A program made the translations under genes and the position numbers. The notes below the pieces were generated by a model. That model did not search any database, had not been told where the DNA came from, and saw only the letters and a list, made by a program, of their open reading frames with translations. From Nocardia salmonicida NBRC 13393 (GTDB lineage Bacteria; Actinomycetota; Actinomycetes; Mycobacteriales; Mycobacteriaceae), in assembly GCF_001613085.1 (NCBI RefSeq), contig NZ_BDBR01000008.1, positions 366,594-430,593 of the forward strand: a stretch of DNA of 64,000 nt, read 5' to 3'. Shown one piece after another: positions 26,840 to 35,730 of the stretch; positions within the stretch are counted from its first letter, which is position 1, and every line of letters starts with the position of its first letter.

Positions 26840-27382
26840 TCAGTGGGGCTGTGGCGGTGTGAAGATCGTCGGCAACTGGTCGAACCAGTGCAGAACCGCT
26901 CGCTCGTAGGCGATGCCGAACTCTAGGGTCGCTCGCTGGTGCGGCGCCAGGGCGGTTTCGTCCTCGTCGAGGTAGCGGTCGAGGCGATCTTGATGAATGT
27001 TCTTGTTGGCGGCGATGATTCGATCGCGATGAGCCGGATCCAGGTGCTCGCCGAAGGACAGCGTGAGCAGCAGCGGCACCCGGATGGTCTCGGCGCCCGG
27101 GTCGCGCCCGATCCACTCGGCGAACGCGTCGCGCCCGATATCGGTGATCCGGTACGGCGTGCGCTCCCTGGCGCCGCGTTCGCCCTTGGTCACCAAGCCC
27201 GCGGCGTCCATCGTGGACAGTTCGCGGTAGACCTGGCTCTGCGTGATAGTCCAGAAGTCGCCGATGCGTTGCTGGGCCTGTGTGGCGAGATCCCAGCCCG
27301 ACTTCGGGCCCTCGTGCAGGAACCCGAGTAGCGAGGCCGCGGTGGAGTTCAGCGGGCGGCGTCGTGTCGCGATATCGGTCAA
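26840..27382 (-). CDS. PadR-family transcriptional regulator
   Basis: A 180-residue PadR regulator. The winged helix is at residues 13-85 (AASLLGFLHEGPKSGWDLAT, then ITQSQVYRELSTMDAAGLVT). The C-terminal helical dimer domain is of the Vir type. The start is TTG at 27382, supported by GGGAG upstream; no ATG or GTG lies closer. A perfect palindrome 21 nt upstream is its likely operator. Convergent with cobK, 6 nt apart. Target genes unknown. Confidence 0.85.
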   Translation of the reverse strand: MTDIATRRRPLNSTAASLLGFLHEGPKSGWDLATQAQQRIGDFWTITQSQVYRELSTMDAAGLVTKGERGARERTPYRITDIGRDAFAEWIGRDPGAETIRVPLLLTLSFGEHLDPAHRDRIIAANKNIHQDRLDRYLDEDETALAPHQRATLEFGIAYERAVLHWFDQLPTIFTPPQPH

Positions 27383-27402
27383 CGGTCAACTCCCTTCGAA
27401 CT

Positions 27403-27421
27403 ACATTCCTAAGTGGAATGT
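27403..27421. promoter_or_regulatory. palindromic operator upstream of padR
   Basis: Perfect inverted repeat ACATTCC-TAAGT-GGAATGT, AT-rich against its surroundings, in the padR leader region. Probably the autoregulatory PadR site. Confidence 0.65.
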
Positions 27422-27483
27422 TACGCCTGAGTCGGCGGTCCACCAATAGTGCCGGTGTTGCGGTGTGTTCGCCGGACCGGGGT

Positions 27484-27520
27484 GCGGCGGTGGTGTTCGC
27501 GCGCTGAGCACCACCGCCGC
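27484..27520 (-). terminator. hairpin downstream of the ubiquitin-like gene
   Basis: Perfect 12-bp inverted repeat (27484-27495 with 27509-27520), 13-nt loop, about 20 nt after the stop of the ubiquitin-like gene on the minus strand. No U-tract. Confidence 0.6.
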
Positions 27521-27539
27521 GGTGATCGACCCGTCAGGC

Positions 27540-28019
27540 TCAGGCCAACGCGAGGTTCACGACGTCACCGTCGGCCAGTTCGTAGGACGCCAGGGTATTG
27601 GAGTCCTCGAGCTTGACCTCGCTCTCGGTGACGAGCTGCTGCTCGGCCGCCGGAACGCCGGTCTGTTCCTGGATGAGGGCCTTCAGATCCTTGACGGTCG
27701 CCGTGGTGTCGACATCGACCGCGATGGGCTCGCCGTCCAAGCCGTTGACCGTCAAAGTGATGCTGGTCGCGTTCTCGGCGAGGGGAAGCCCGGGCAGACT
27801 CGGCAGGCCGGGCAAGCCGGGTGCCGCGGGAGCGGCGGGTGCCGCCGGCGCTTCGGGAGCGGCGGGTGCCGCGGGTGCCGCGGGCGGGGCCGGTGGGGCC
27901 GGCTGGGCCGACGCGATCCCGGCGACGGGAACCGCCATGGCGGCGGCGATCAGGCCGACCGTCACGCCGCGCCGTAATCGGGTACCGAGGGCGTTCTGTG
28001 CGTGGTGCTGAACTCTCAT
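27540..28019 (-). CDS. secreted ubiquitin-like protein
   Basis: A 159-residue protein. Residues 1-38 are a Sec-type signal peptide (LRRGVTVGLIAAAMAVPVAG, cleavage after ASA). Residues 39-84 are an Ala/Pro-rich linker. Residues 86-159 form a ubiquitin-like beta-grasp domain: TVKDLKALIQEQTGVPAAEQ and KLEDSNTLASYELADGDVV match eukaryotic ubiquitin [20 protein letters not shown] and QLEDGRTLSDYN. By hand I count about 22 identities over 72 positions with a single one-residue insertion, including the counterparts of Leu8, Lys27, Gly35, Pro37, Leu50-Glu51-Asp52 and Tyr59. The chain ends at the counterpart of Arg72, so there is no Gly-Gly tail for conjugation. The ATG at 28019 has GAAAGGA upstream. 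No E1, E2 or deubiquitinase-like gene lies nearby. Confidence 0.85.
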   Translation of the reverse strand: MRVQHHAQNALGTRLRRGVTVGLIAAAMAVPVAGIASAQPAPPAPPAAPAAPAAPEAPAAPAAPAAPGLPGLPSLPGLPLAENATSITLTVNGLDGEPIAVDVDTTATVKDLKALIQEQTGVPAAEQQLVTESEVKLEDSNTLASYELADGDVVNLALA

Positions 28020-28083
28020 CGTGGTGAATCCTTTCATCGTCCACGGGGGACGCGTTGGGGAATCGAACCAGGAAACGAGCAGT

Positions 28084-28124
28084 CACACTGTTGTGCACGC
28101 GGGCAAGCCCGCGGAACCAGTGTG
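28084..28124. terminator. two-part hairpin between cobIJ and the ubiquitin-like gene
   Basis: Outer stem CACACTG/CAGTGTG (28084-28090, 28118-28124) and inner stem CGCGGGC/GCCCGCG (28098-28104, 28107-28113). It may end cobIJ transcripts 160 nt past their stop or lie in the leader of the ubiquitin-like gene. The rest of 28020-28285 shows nothing else recognisable. Confidence 0.45.
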
Positions 28125-28285
28125 CCATCGCACGTGCGTCTCGTCTGGCCGCGCGGACCACGCGGGTCGCCGGGGATCGCGGTGGTTGCGGTCGGTCGTG
28201 GGGTCGCCGGAGCGACCGCCGTGTGGATTCGACGGCCGCTCGGTGCAGGTACCGACCGTGCGGTTTGCTGAATGTCCGCTGCGGA

Positions 28286-29872
28286 CTATCGGCTCTCCAC
28301 CGACCCGTATCTGCGCGAGGTGAAAACGCGGGTGCCCTCCGGCGTGTCGAAGGTGGTGGTGGTCGACGATCCGATGATCAGCAAGGTGCGCATGTCCACC
28401 TCGTCCGGCTCGAGTTCGCCCAGGGTGGTCACCCGGACCGATTCGGTGGGCCCGCCGACATCGCGGCCGAGGACCACCGGCGTCTGCGGTGGGCGATGTT
28501 CGAGCAGCACCTCACGCATGGCGGCGACCTGCCAGCGCCGTTGCGAGGAGGCCGGGTTGTAGATCGCGATGGCCATGTCGGCCGCGGCCACCGCCGAAAG
28601 GCGTTGTGCGACAACATCCCACGGCTTGAGCCGGTCCGACAGCGAGATCATCGCGTAGTCGTGCCCGAGCGGGGCGCCGACGCGGCTCGCCACCGCGTTG
28701 GCGGCTGTCAGTCCGGGCAGCACCCGCACGGGGACGTTCTTGAACTGCGGCTCGGCCGACACCTCGAGCACGGCCGCCGCCATGGCGAACACGCCGGGGT
28801 CGCCGGAGGAGACGACAGCGACGCGAGCGCCGCGCTTGGCGAGGTCGAGCGCCATCGCGGCCCGCTCGGATTCGACCTTGTTGTCGCTGGCGTGCCTGCG
28901 CTGACCGGTCCGCTCGGGCACCCGATTGATGTAGGTGGTGTACCCGACGAGGTCTGTCGCCGCGGCCAACGCGGCGCTGACCTGCGGCGTCGTCCAGTCC
29001 GCGGCACCAGGACCGAGACCGACCACCACCACTTCGCCGGGTTCGACATCGGGCGCGGTCGTCGCGCCACTGGACGCCACGGCCGCATCGTGGGCGGCGG
29101 GCCGCTCGTGGGAATTCGCGCCGCGAGCGGGAATCGGCGTGGTGGGTGTGGGACCGGGGACGAGGGTGATCGAGAAGTACGGCACGTCCGCCTCGTCGAC
29201 GTCGGCCGCGGCGAGTACCCGCTGACGGGTGCTGCTCGCGCGTTCTACGTAGTACGCGTCCTTCAGCCGACCGGACTCCGACAGCGCCTGGCGCACACCG
29301 GGAAACGTGCGCCCCAGCTTCATGATCGCGGCGGCGTCGGTCTCGCGCAGGCGCTGGGTCAGCTCGTCGACGGGCATGGTGCCGGGCAGCACCGTGAGCA
29401 CCTGCTCGCCCTCCACGAGGGGAGTGCCCAGCGCCGCCGACGCCGCGCTGACCGAGGTGATGCCGGGAACGATCTCGGCATCGAACCGGTCGGCCAGCCG
29501 CCGGTGCATGTGCATATAGGAGGAGTAGAACAGCGGATCACCGGCGGCGAGCAGCGCGACGGTGCGCCCCGCGTCCAGGTGGGCGGCCAGCCGCGCGGCC
29601 GCCTGCTCGTAGAACTCGTCGATCGCGCCCTGATACCCACCGGGATGATCGGTGGTCTCCACCGTCACCGGGTAGACGAGGTGCTCCTCGATCTGTCCCG
29701 CGCGCAGGTACGGCGCCGCGATGGCGCGGGAGATGCTGCGCCCGTGCTTGGCGCTGTGGAACGCGACCACATCGGCTTCGGCGATGAGCCGGGCGGCCTT
29801 CACCGTCACCAGTTCGGGATCGCCGGGTCCGAGGCCGATACCCCACAATTTGCCGGTGCTGATCTCACTCAC
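28286..29872 (-). CDS. cobIJ: CobI-CobJ fusion: precorrin-2 C20- and precorrin-3B C17-methyltransferase
   Basis: A 528-residue fusion of two SAM-dependent tetrapyrrole methylases. CobI is residues 1 to about 245 ([35 protein letters not shown]). CobJ is about 278-525 ([50 protein letters not shown]). An Ala/Pro-rich linker joins them. The fusion is the normal form in mycobacteria. GTG start, overlapping the cobH stop by 4 nt. Confidence 0.95.
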   Translation of the reverse strand: MSEISTGKLWGIGLGPGDPELVTVKAARLIAEADVVAFHSAKHGRSISRAIAAPYLRAGQIEEHLVYPVTVETTDHPGGYQGAIDEFYEQAAARLAAHLDAGRTVALLAAGDPLFYSSYMHMHRRLADRFDAEIVPGITSVSAASAALGTPLVEGEQVLTVLPGTMPVDELTQRLRETDAAAIMKLGRTFPGVRQALSESGRLKDAYYVERASSTRQRVLAAADVDEADVPYFSITLVPGPTPTTPIPARGANSHERPAAHDAAVASSGATTAPDVEPGEVVVVGLGPGAADWTTPQVSAALAAATDLVGYTTYINRVPERTGQRRHASDNKVESERAAMALDLAKRGARVAVVSSGDPGVFAMAAAVLEVSAEPQFKNVPVRVLPGLTAANAVASRVGAPLGHDYAMISLSDRLKPWDVVAQRLSAVAAADMAIAIYNPASSQRRWQVAAMREVLLEHRPPQTPVVLGRDVGGPTESVRVTTLGELEPDEVDMRTLLIIGSSTTTTFDTPEGTRVFTSRRYGSVESR

Positions 29873-30504
29873 TCCTGTTCGCTCGCAATCGCATTCAGTG
29901 CCGATGCGGTGATCGCGCTGCCGCCCCGCCTACCGCGCACGGTCAGATATTCGATCCCGCCGAAGTCGATCAGCGCCTGCTTGGATTCGGCGGCCCCGAT
30001 GAACCCGACCGGAATGCCGATGATCGCGGCGGGTCGCGGCGCACCGGCGTCGAGCATGTCGAGCAGGTGGAACAGGGCGGTCGGTGCGTTGCCGATGGCC
30101 ACCACCGCACCGTCGAGCTGGTCGCGCAGGAGTTCCAGGGCCGCCACCGAGCGGGTGTTGTCCAGTCGCGCGGCGAGGGCGGGCACCCGAGGATCGGTGA
30201 GGTTGCACAGCACCGCGTTGTCGGCGGGTAGGCGCTTGCGGGTCACCCCCGAGGCGACCATATTGGCATCGCAGATGATCGGCTTACCGGCGTGCAGCGC
30301 GGCGCGTGCGGTGGCGACCACGCCGGGGGAGTAGGCGATATCGGGGGCCAAGTCGACCTGCCCGCAGCCGTGGATCATTCGCACCGCTACCCGCTCGACA
30401 TCGGCGGGGAACCCGGCGAGATCGGCCTCGGCGCGGATCGTCGCGAACGAGCGCCGATAGATCTCGGCCCCGTCGGTGAGGTAGCTGGCACGCACATCGG
30501 ACAT
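29869..30504 (-). CDS. cobH: precorrin-8X methylmutase
   Basis: A 211-residue enzyme that moves the C11 methyl to C12, giving hydrogenobyrinate. The catalytic His is His45 in [24 protein letters not shown] and [15 protein letters not shown] are family blocks. Coupled to cobIJ downstream. Its own promoter lies just before the start. Confidence 0.95.
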   Translation of the reverse strand: MSDVRASYLTDGAEIYRRSFATIRAEADLAGFPADVERVAVRMIHGCGQVDLAPDIAYSPGVVATARAALHAGKPIICDANMVASGVTRKRLPADNAVLCNLTDPRVPALAARLDNTRSVAALELLRDQLDGAVVAIGNAPTALFHLLDMLDAGAPRPAAIIGIPVGFIGAAESKQALIDFGGIEYLTVRGRRGGSAITASALNAIASEQE

Positions 30505-30511
30505 GCCGGTA

Positions 30512-30526
30512 ACCCTAGAACCTAGG
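30512..30526 (-). promoter_or_regulatory. leaderless promoter and small palindrome before cobH
   Basis: On the minus strand TAGGGT (plus 30512-30517) lies 7 nt before the cobH ATG, with no Shine-Dalgarno. The palindrome CCTAG-AAC-CTAGG (30514-30526) overlaps the box and could bind a regulator. Confidence 0.5.
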
Positions 30527-30547
30527 TCTGACGTGGTGTCCGGCGGC

Positions 30548-30985
30548 TCAGGTGCGGGGGCGTTCGAGAATGCGTGACATCACCAGCGAGCTGCGGGTGC
30601 GCCCGACGCGCGCGTTCTCCCTGATCCGTTCGACCGTCACCTCGATCTCGGCCATATCGGTGGCCATCACGTGCACGAGCGCGTCGGCCTCGCCCGCGAT
30701 CGTCCACACTCCGACGACCTGTGGAATCGGTTCGAGGGTGCGGCGCAGCTCGGCCGGGGAGATGTTGTCGCGGTAGTAGACCTCGACATACGCCTCGGTC
30801 TTCCAGCCGAGCGCGGCCGGGTTGACCTGGGCGGTGAATCCGGTGATCTGCCCGCTCGCGACCATCTTGTCCACCCGTCGCTTCACCGCGGGCGCCGAGA
30901 GGCCGACCACCGAACCGATCTCCTGGAACGAGGCGCGGGCGTGGACGAGCAGCTCCGCGAGAATCCGCCGATCGATATCGTCCAC
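30548..30985 (-). CDS. Lrp/AsnC-family regulator
   Basis: A 145-residue Lrp-type regulator: N-terminal HTH ([33 protein letters not shown]) and a C-terminal RAM ligand-binding domain (about 65-140). It is divergent from the dimethylargininase-like gene, an arrangement also found in Rv2324-Rv2323c of M. tuberculosis. It probably controls that gene in response to an amino acid (inference). GTG start. Confidence 0.88.
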   Translation of the reverse strand: MDDIDRRILAELLVHARASFQEIGSVVGLSAPAVKRRVDKMVASGQITGFTAQVNPAALGWKTEAYVEVYYRDNISPAELRRTLEPIPQVVGVWTIAGEADALVHVMATDMAEIEVTVERIRENARVGRTRSSLVMSRILERPRT

Positions 30986-31116
30986 GTCGCTCCTTCACTT
31001 TCTCACGCAATGATTCCCCATTCTCGCACTGATATGCGCAACAAAACGGTGTTCCCCGTGCAATGGAACGGCGATTACGGTCGGAGAAACCATCCGCGCA
31101 GCCACCAGGAGTCCTG

Positions 31117-31980
31117 ATGACCGCCGCTAGCCCCCTTCGTGTATCTGCGCCGGCGCGGATCGCCTCGCCGCGCCGCTACGTGCTGTGCCGCCCCGACCAT
31201 TTCGAGGTCACCTACGCGATCAACCCGTGGATGGACCCGGCCGCCCCGGTCGACCGGGCCCGCGCACTCGCCCAGTGGGAGATCCTGCGCGCGAGGCTGG
31301 AAGCACACGGGCACACGGTGGAAACGGTGCCCGGCGAACCCGGCCTGCCGGATATGGTCTTCGCCGCCAACAGCGGCATCGTGATCGGTGGACACGCGCT
31401 CTCGGCACGATTCGCCCACCCCGAACGCGCCGCCGAGGGCCCCGCCTTCCATCAGTGGTTCGCCGCCCGCGAACTGCGCGCACTGGCCGCCGCGGCCGAA
31501 ACCAACGAGGGAGAGGGCGACTTCGCGTTCGCCGGGCAGCGGATTCTGGCCGGCGTCGGGTTCCGCTGTTCGTTGTCCGCCCACGCGGAGGTGGAGCGGT
31601 ATTTCGACATGCCGGTGGTCTCGCTCGAACTGGTCGACCCGCGCTTCTATCACCTCGACACCGCGCTGATGGTTCTCGACGACACCACCGTCGCCTACTA
31701 CCCGGCCGCGTTCAGCCCCGCCGCTCGCGACGTGCTCACCGCGCTCTACCCGGCCGCGATCCTCGCCGACGACAACGACGCGCTCTGCTTCGGTTTGAAC
31801 GGACTCAGCGACGGTGAACACGTCTTCCTCGACCCCGGCGCCACCGGGCTCATCGCGCAGCTGCGCGAGCGCGGGTTCGTTCCGGTCCCGGTCGACATGT
31901 CCGAACTGCGCAAGGGCGGCGGCGGCGTGAAGTGCTGCGTGCTCGAGCTGCACACCCGCCGCGACACGACCGTGGGTTAG
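31117..31980 (+). CDS. dimethylargininase/amidinotransferase-family hydrolase
   Basis: A 287-residue member of the guanidino-group-modifying superfamily. It shows LPDMVFAANSGIVIGG, the substrate Asp-His segment FYHLDTALMVLDD and the catalytic Cys near the C-terminus in GGGGVKCCVLELH (Cys273, with Cys274 beside it). Members hydrolyse dimethylarginine, arginine or N-succinylarginine. The Lrp neighbour suggests arginine/ornithine metabolism. The ATG is preceded by CAGGAG. Confidence 0.85.
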   Translation: MTAASPLRVSAPARIASPRRYVLCRPDHFEVTYAINPWMDPAAPVDRARALAQWEILRARLEAHGHTVETVPGEPGLPDMVFAANSGIVIGGHALSARFAHPERAAEGPAFHQWFAARELRALAAAAETNEGEGDFAFAGQRILAGVGFRCSLSAHAEVERYFDMPVVSLELVDPRFYHLDTALMVLDDTTVAYYPAAFSPAARDVLTALYPAAILADDNDALCFGLNGLSDGEHVFLDPGATGLIAQLRERGFVPVPVDMSELRKGGGGVKCCVLELHTRRDTTVG

Positions 31981-32000
31981 CCGAGCGGACGCGCTCGGCT
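31979..32000 (+). terminator. hairpin overlapping the ddaH-like stop codon
   Basis: 9-bp stem AGCCGAGCG/CGCTCGGCT with a 4-nt loop, starting within the TAG stop. The 220 nt to the cobG stop hold nothing else convincing. Confidence 0.7.
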
Positions 32001-32202
32001 GGTCGGCGCCGCACATCGGTGGCAAATCCGTTCGTGGAGGTGAATACGCACGCGTAGCGCGGTGGGCTCACTCGTACTCGGTGCCGGCGAGCCGCTCGGC
32101 CGTTATCTGCAGGCTGGACATGGGAAGCCCTCATAGCGAGAAGGCAAGGGTACGAGAGGTTTCGGGATCGTCGATCGAGTTTCGCTCGGCCGCCGAAGCG
32201 GC

Positions 32203-33429
32203 TCAGGGAGCGGTTGCCGCGTCGTCGACCTCGATGCGATACCCGTGGTCGGTGGCGACGACATCGGTCACGGGTCCGCGCGGGCGACCGCAGCAACGGT
32301 CGCATCCGGACCAGTGCTGGCGACCCGCCACGGTGACGGCTTCGGCCGCGACGAGTTCGTTCCGCGCGGGCGGCCGATGCTCGGAAGCCTCGGCGGCGGG
32401 CAGGACGCGATCGGATTCGATGGCGGCGGCCAGGTCGGCGCGGACGTCGGTGCGTGATTTCGCGCAGCCGGGGCGTCCGGCGCAGGCGCTGACCCGCAGC
32501 CACGGGGAATTCGCGTCGAAGATCAGCCCCATCGGCGCGAGCACCCGCACCACGGTTTCGGCGGGTCCCTCGTCGAGGTCGGTGATCACCAGGCTGCGCC
32601 ACGGGGTGACGAAGACGGGCCGTTCGACGGCGGCCAGGAATTCGGCGGTTCTGGCCGACAAGGTGCCAAGCGGTACCCCGGCGCCGAGCGTGACGAGGCC
32701 GTCCTCCTGGTCGAGCCAGCCGATCGGAATGTCGTGTCTCGCACCGAGTTCGAGAGGTTCGCCGACGGGGGAGCGGTCCAGCGTCTCGACCACCGATTCG
32801 ACCCCGCCCGGAATCTCGTGCAGTCGCCACTGTCCCGAATCGGTGGTTCCCCGCAGATCGAGGAAGCCGCGCGCCGCGTCGAGCATCACCTCGACCGCCT
32901 CGCCCGCGGTGATCCGAAGTCCGGTGTCGGCGCCCGCCAGCAGCAGGGCGAATTCGTTCTCGCCCACCGCGTGGATACCGATGTCGCCGTGCAGCGTGCT
33001 CACATCGCCGCGTCCGTCGTCGAGGGTGAACAGCACTCGCCCCGGCAGCTCCGCCAGCAGCGGGTCGCCGCGCAATCCCGTGTCGAGGTCGACCGCGAGC
33101 CCGTGGACGTCGGCGAACCCGCCGACTCGGCCGGACAGCGGCGAGGCCACGATATTGCGTACCCGTTCATGGGTCTCGCTGGGCAGCAGTCCCGCCGCAC
33201 CCAATCGCAGCGCGAGTTCGGAGGCGTCACGGACCTGGCGCAGCTGGATGTTTCCCCGCGAGGTCAGCTCGAGGTTCCCGTTGGCGAGATCGCGTGCCGC
33301 ATCGGCCAGCGCCTGCAACTGCGCCGATTCCAATCGTCCGCCCGGCACACGAATTCGCGCCAGTGGCCCGTCGGCAGCCTGATGCAACCGCAGAACCCCT
33401 GGACAAGAATCGGGCGCACTCCTGGTCAT
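32203..33429 (-). CDS. cobG: precorrin-3B synthase
   Basis: A 408-residue monooxygenase of the sulfite/nitrite-reductase fold that makes precorrin-3B in the aerobic pathway. ELTSRGNIQLRQVRDASEL lies in the ferredoxin-like repeat. The iron-sulfur/siroheme Cys sit in VSACAGRPGCAKSRTDVR and HWSGCDRCCGRP. TAGGCT lies 9 nt before the ATG on its strand. It is separated from cobH by the Lrp and dimethylargininase genes, whereas in M. tuberculosis cobG and cobH are adjacent. Confidence 0.92.
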   Translation of the reverse strand: MTRSAPDSCPGVLRLHQAADGPLARIRVPGGRLESAQLQALADAARDLANGNLELTSRGNIQLRQVRDASELALRLGAAGLLPSETHERVRNIVASPLSGRVGGFADVHGLAVDLDTGLRGDPLLAELPGRVLFTLDDGRGDVSTLHGDIGIHAVGENEFALLLAGADTGLRITAGEAVEVMLDAARGFLDLRGTTDSGQWRLHEIPGGVESVVETLDRSPVGEPLELGARHDIPIGWLDQEDGLVTLGAGVPLGTLSARTAEFLAAVERPVFVTPWRSLVITDLDEGPAETVVRVLAPMGLIFDANSPWLRVSACAGRPGCAKSRTDVRADLAAAIESDRVLPAAEASEHRPPARNELVAAEAVTVAGRQHWSGCDRCCGRPRGPVTDVVATDHGYRIEVDDAATAP

Positions 33430-33586
33430 GATGTTGCCAGCCTACGACGCGCCGACTATGCCTTGAACCTCAACCGTGGTCGAACCACGTTCCCTCCGCT
33501 GAGCGTCGCTGTCGATCGGCCGTGGCAGGGCTTCGTCGATGTGACGAGGCCGACTCGCGTGACGGGGCGGTTCGGGGGTATTCGCC

Positions 33587-33592
33587 TAGGGT
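33587..33592 (+). promoter_or_regulatory. -10 box for the EcsC-like gene
   Basis: TAGGGT about 48 nt before the ATG; an AGGAG ribosome site lies near 33625. Confidence 0.4.
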
Positions 33593-33639
33593 GAGTGGCG
33601 GATCCTTCGCCAGCCGAGCACTGACAGGAGAGCCGCCAC

Positions 33640-34314
33640 ATGCTGCGTGAATTCGTGGACAAGCGTGTCGTTCCCGCACTCGACAGAGTCGCGCAGGCAC
33701 AGGCGCCCGTGGTGCATCGGTATGTCGGATGGCTGGGCAGTCGCCACCCGGAGGAAGCGCCGGTCGAGATCGTGCAGCGGCTGTCGCGTCAGTACCTGCT
33801 GGTCGTCACGGCAAGCGGCGTCGCCGTGGGGCTCACCGCCGCGGTGCCCGGCGTCGGCACCGTGCTCGGTCTGGCGGCGACCGGGGTGGACACCGTCGTG
33901 TTCCTCGAGGCGTCGTCGGTGCTGTCCGTCGGCGCCGCCGCGGCGTACGGCCTGGATCCCGACGACTCACGGCAGGCGCATCTGATGTCGAAGGTCGTGC
34001 TCGGCGAGGCGGGCACGAAGGTGCTCGACGAGACCGCGGGCCACAAGAAGGGTCAGTGGCTCTCGGTAGTCACCGATCACATTCCCGTGCTGGCGCGCAT
34101 GCCCGATTCCCCGGCCAAACGATTCATCGTCAACTACCTGGTCAAACGCACCTTGCTGCTGTTCGGCACCCTCGTCCCCGCGGGTATCGGTGCGGTGATC
34201 GGTGGCGTCGGCAACAACGCGCTCGGTCAACTGGTGATCGCGAACGTGTACCGCCATCTCGGCACCGGCTCCCCGGAAATGGTCGCCGCGGGCACCGACC
34301 GATACACGACTTGA
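33640..34314 (+). CDS. EcsC-like hydrophobic protein
   Basis: A 224-residue protein with hydrophobic Gly/Ala-rich segments at about 54-85 (VVTASGVAVGLTAAVPGVGT), 86-106 and 167-195 (LLLFGTLVPAGIGAVIGGVG). The pattern resembles the EcsC family of unknown function. A membrane location is possible. AGGAG precedes the ATG. Its own TAGGGT box indicates separate transcription. Confidence 0.65.
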   Translation: MLREFVDKRVVPALDRVAQAQAPVVHRYVGWLGSRHPEEAPVEIVQRLSRQYLLVVTASGVAVGLTAAVPGVGTVLGLAATGVDTVVFLEASSVLSVGAAAAYGLDPDDSRQAHLMSKVVLGEAGTKVLDETAGHKKGQWLSVVTDHIPVLARMPDSPAKRFIVNYLVKRTLLLFGTLVPAGIGAVIGGVGNNALGQLVIANVYRHLGTGSPEMVAAGTDRYTT

Positions 34315-34316
34315 CC

Positions 34317-34331
34317 TTCGAGTCACTCGAA
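34317..34331. repeat. inverted repeat before the MerR-clamp gene
   Basis: Perfect TTCGAG-TCA-CTCGAA between the EcsC-like stop and the MerR-clamp start; either an operator or a short terminator. Confidence 0.4.
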
Positions 34332-34347
34332 CCCCGATCATGAATCG

Positions 34348-35730
34348 GTGCCCGACACCGAACTGATCACCATCGGAGCCTTCGCCCGCGCCTGCGGCCT
34401 GAGCACCAGCGCCCTGCGCTTCTACGCGGACGCGGGCGTCCTCGCCCCCGTCGTCGTCGACGAGGTCACCGGCTACCGCTACTACGCCCCGGAGCAGTCC
34501 CCTCCTGCCCGCCTGCTGCGTCACCTGCGCGCTATCGACATGCCGCTGCCCGCCGTGACCGCCCTGCTGGCCGAACCCGACCCCGCCCGTGCGCTGGTCC
34601 TCCTCGACGAGCATCTCGCCGACCTGGACCGGCATCAAGGCGAGGTCCGCGCCGCCGCCGCGGCCGCCCTCGGCGCCCTCCTGGCCATCCACGGATCGAC
34701 GTCCGGGGGCGGGGACGGGCATCGCGACCAGGTTTCGGTGCCGACCGACGACCGGGGCAGTGCCCGATCGCCGCTCGGCACCGCACAAGGACCCGGGAGA
34801 GGTTCGCCCGGGACGCGCGACGACGTGTGGGTGAGCGGACCGGTGCTGGCGTCGGCGATCGACCAGGTAGCGACGGCCACGGTCGCCGATCCGGAGTCGG
34901 CGGTCCTCGACACGATTCTGTTCGAGACCGACGGTCAGCAGCTGATCCTCACCGCGACGGACCGCTACCGCCTGGCCACCCGCACCGTCCGCCCCACCCG
35001 GGTCGGGCCTGCGGTCTGGAAGGCGACGGTGGACGCCGACGACCTCCGTGCAACCGCGTCCTGGTTGCGTCGCCGGCACGCTGTCGCGATCTGCCCCCAT
35101 CACGATCGTGTCGAGTTCCGCGTGGCCACAACAGATTCAGTCGACCGAGACCGCGCCGAAGGGGGCGGCGAGCCGACGACGGGCCACGCCGCCCAGCCGG
35201 ACGACACCCGACGCTACTGCCGCCGATCGACCCACGACTTCCCCGACTACCACGCGATGCTGGCCGCGCTCGCCCCGGTGCGAACTCGAGTCGTGCTCGC
35301 TCGTGCGGCACTGCTCGACGCCATGGAAGACCTCGACTCGCCCACCGTGGTCCTGCACACGACCGCCACGGGCACTGCCTCCGTGACGTCCTCGAGCTTG
35401 CGGAAAGAGCACACCCTACCGACTGGCACCGCCACGGCGGGCGACCTTGTTGAGCAAGAGAGTTCGAGCGCGGCGGCCGCTGCGTGCGAGGCATCGGAAC
35501 CGGGCGCGGTGCCGCCCATTCCGCACGCGACAGCCACCGGCCCTGCCATGACGATCCATTTCGCCGTCACCACCCTCTACCCGGCCGTCGCCACCGCCGT
35601 CGGACCCGACGTGATGCTCGACCTCATCGCCCCCGACCAGCCTGTTCTGATCCGCTCCGCCGACGACGGAGACCTGTCGACGTTGGCCATGCCGCGCAAA
35701 CCCGAACCCACCGAGGAGACGTTCCGATGA
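34348..35730 (+). CDS. MerR-type HTH fused to a DNA-polymerase sliding-clamp-like domain
   Basis: A 460-residue fusion. Residues 1-75 are a MerR winged HTH (TIGAFARACGLSTSALRFYA, VTGYRYYAPEQ). Residues 75-112 are an Ala/Leu-rich helix. From about 150 the sequence resembles DnaN. LDTILFETDGQQLILTATDR with YRLATRTVRP matches the clamp second-domain signature. The C-terminal DQPVLIRSADDGDLSTLAMP matches the end of the third domain. Only two of the three clamp domains are present, with low-complexity inserts. Whether it forms a ring is unknown. GTG start; ATGA overlap with the next gene. Confidence 0.8.
   Translation: MPDTELITIGAFARACGLSTSALRFYADAGVLAPVVVDEVTGYRYYAPEQSPPARLLRHLRAIDMPLPAVTALLAEPDPARALVLLDEHLADLDRHQGEVRAAAAAALGALLAIHGSTSGGGDGHRDQVSVPTDDRGSARSPLGTAQGPGRGSPGTRDDVWVSGPVLASAIDQVATATVADPESAVLDTILFETDGQQLILTATDRYRLATRTVRPTRVGPAVWKATVDADDLRATASWLRRRHAVAICPHHDRVEFRVATTDSVDRDRAEGGGEPTTGHAAQPDDTRRYCRRSTHDFPDYHAMLAALAPVRTRVVLARAALLDAMEDLDSPTVVLHTTATGTASVTSSSLRKEHTLPTGTATAGDLVEQESSSAAAAACEASEPGAVPPIPHATATGPAMTIHFAVTTLYPAVATAVGPDVMLDLIAPDQPVLIRSADDGDLSTLAMPRKPEPTEETFR

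Noticed and set aside
28060..28080. tRNA T-arm-like GGTTCGATTCC on the minus strand
   Set aside because: No matching acceptor stem, D-arm or anticodon arm around it; a chance match.
28055..30334. 759-codon plus-strand frame over cobIJ and cobH
   Set aside because: Antisense to two genes with strong methyltransferase and methylmutase motifs; the translation shows no domain.
32068..32121. 17-codon minus-strand ORF MSSLQITAERLAGTEYE between cobG and the ddaH-like gene
   Set aside because: No ribosome site, no TANNNT box at leaderless spacing and no coupled downstream gene; too short to support.
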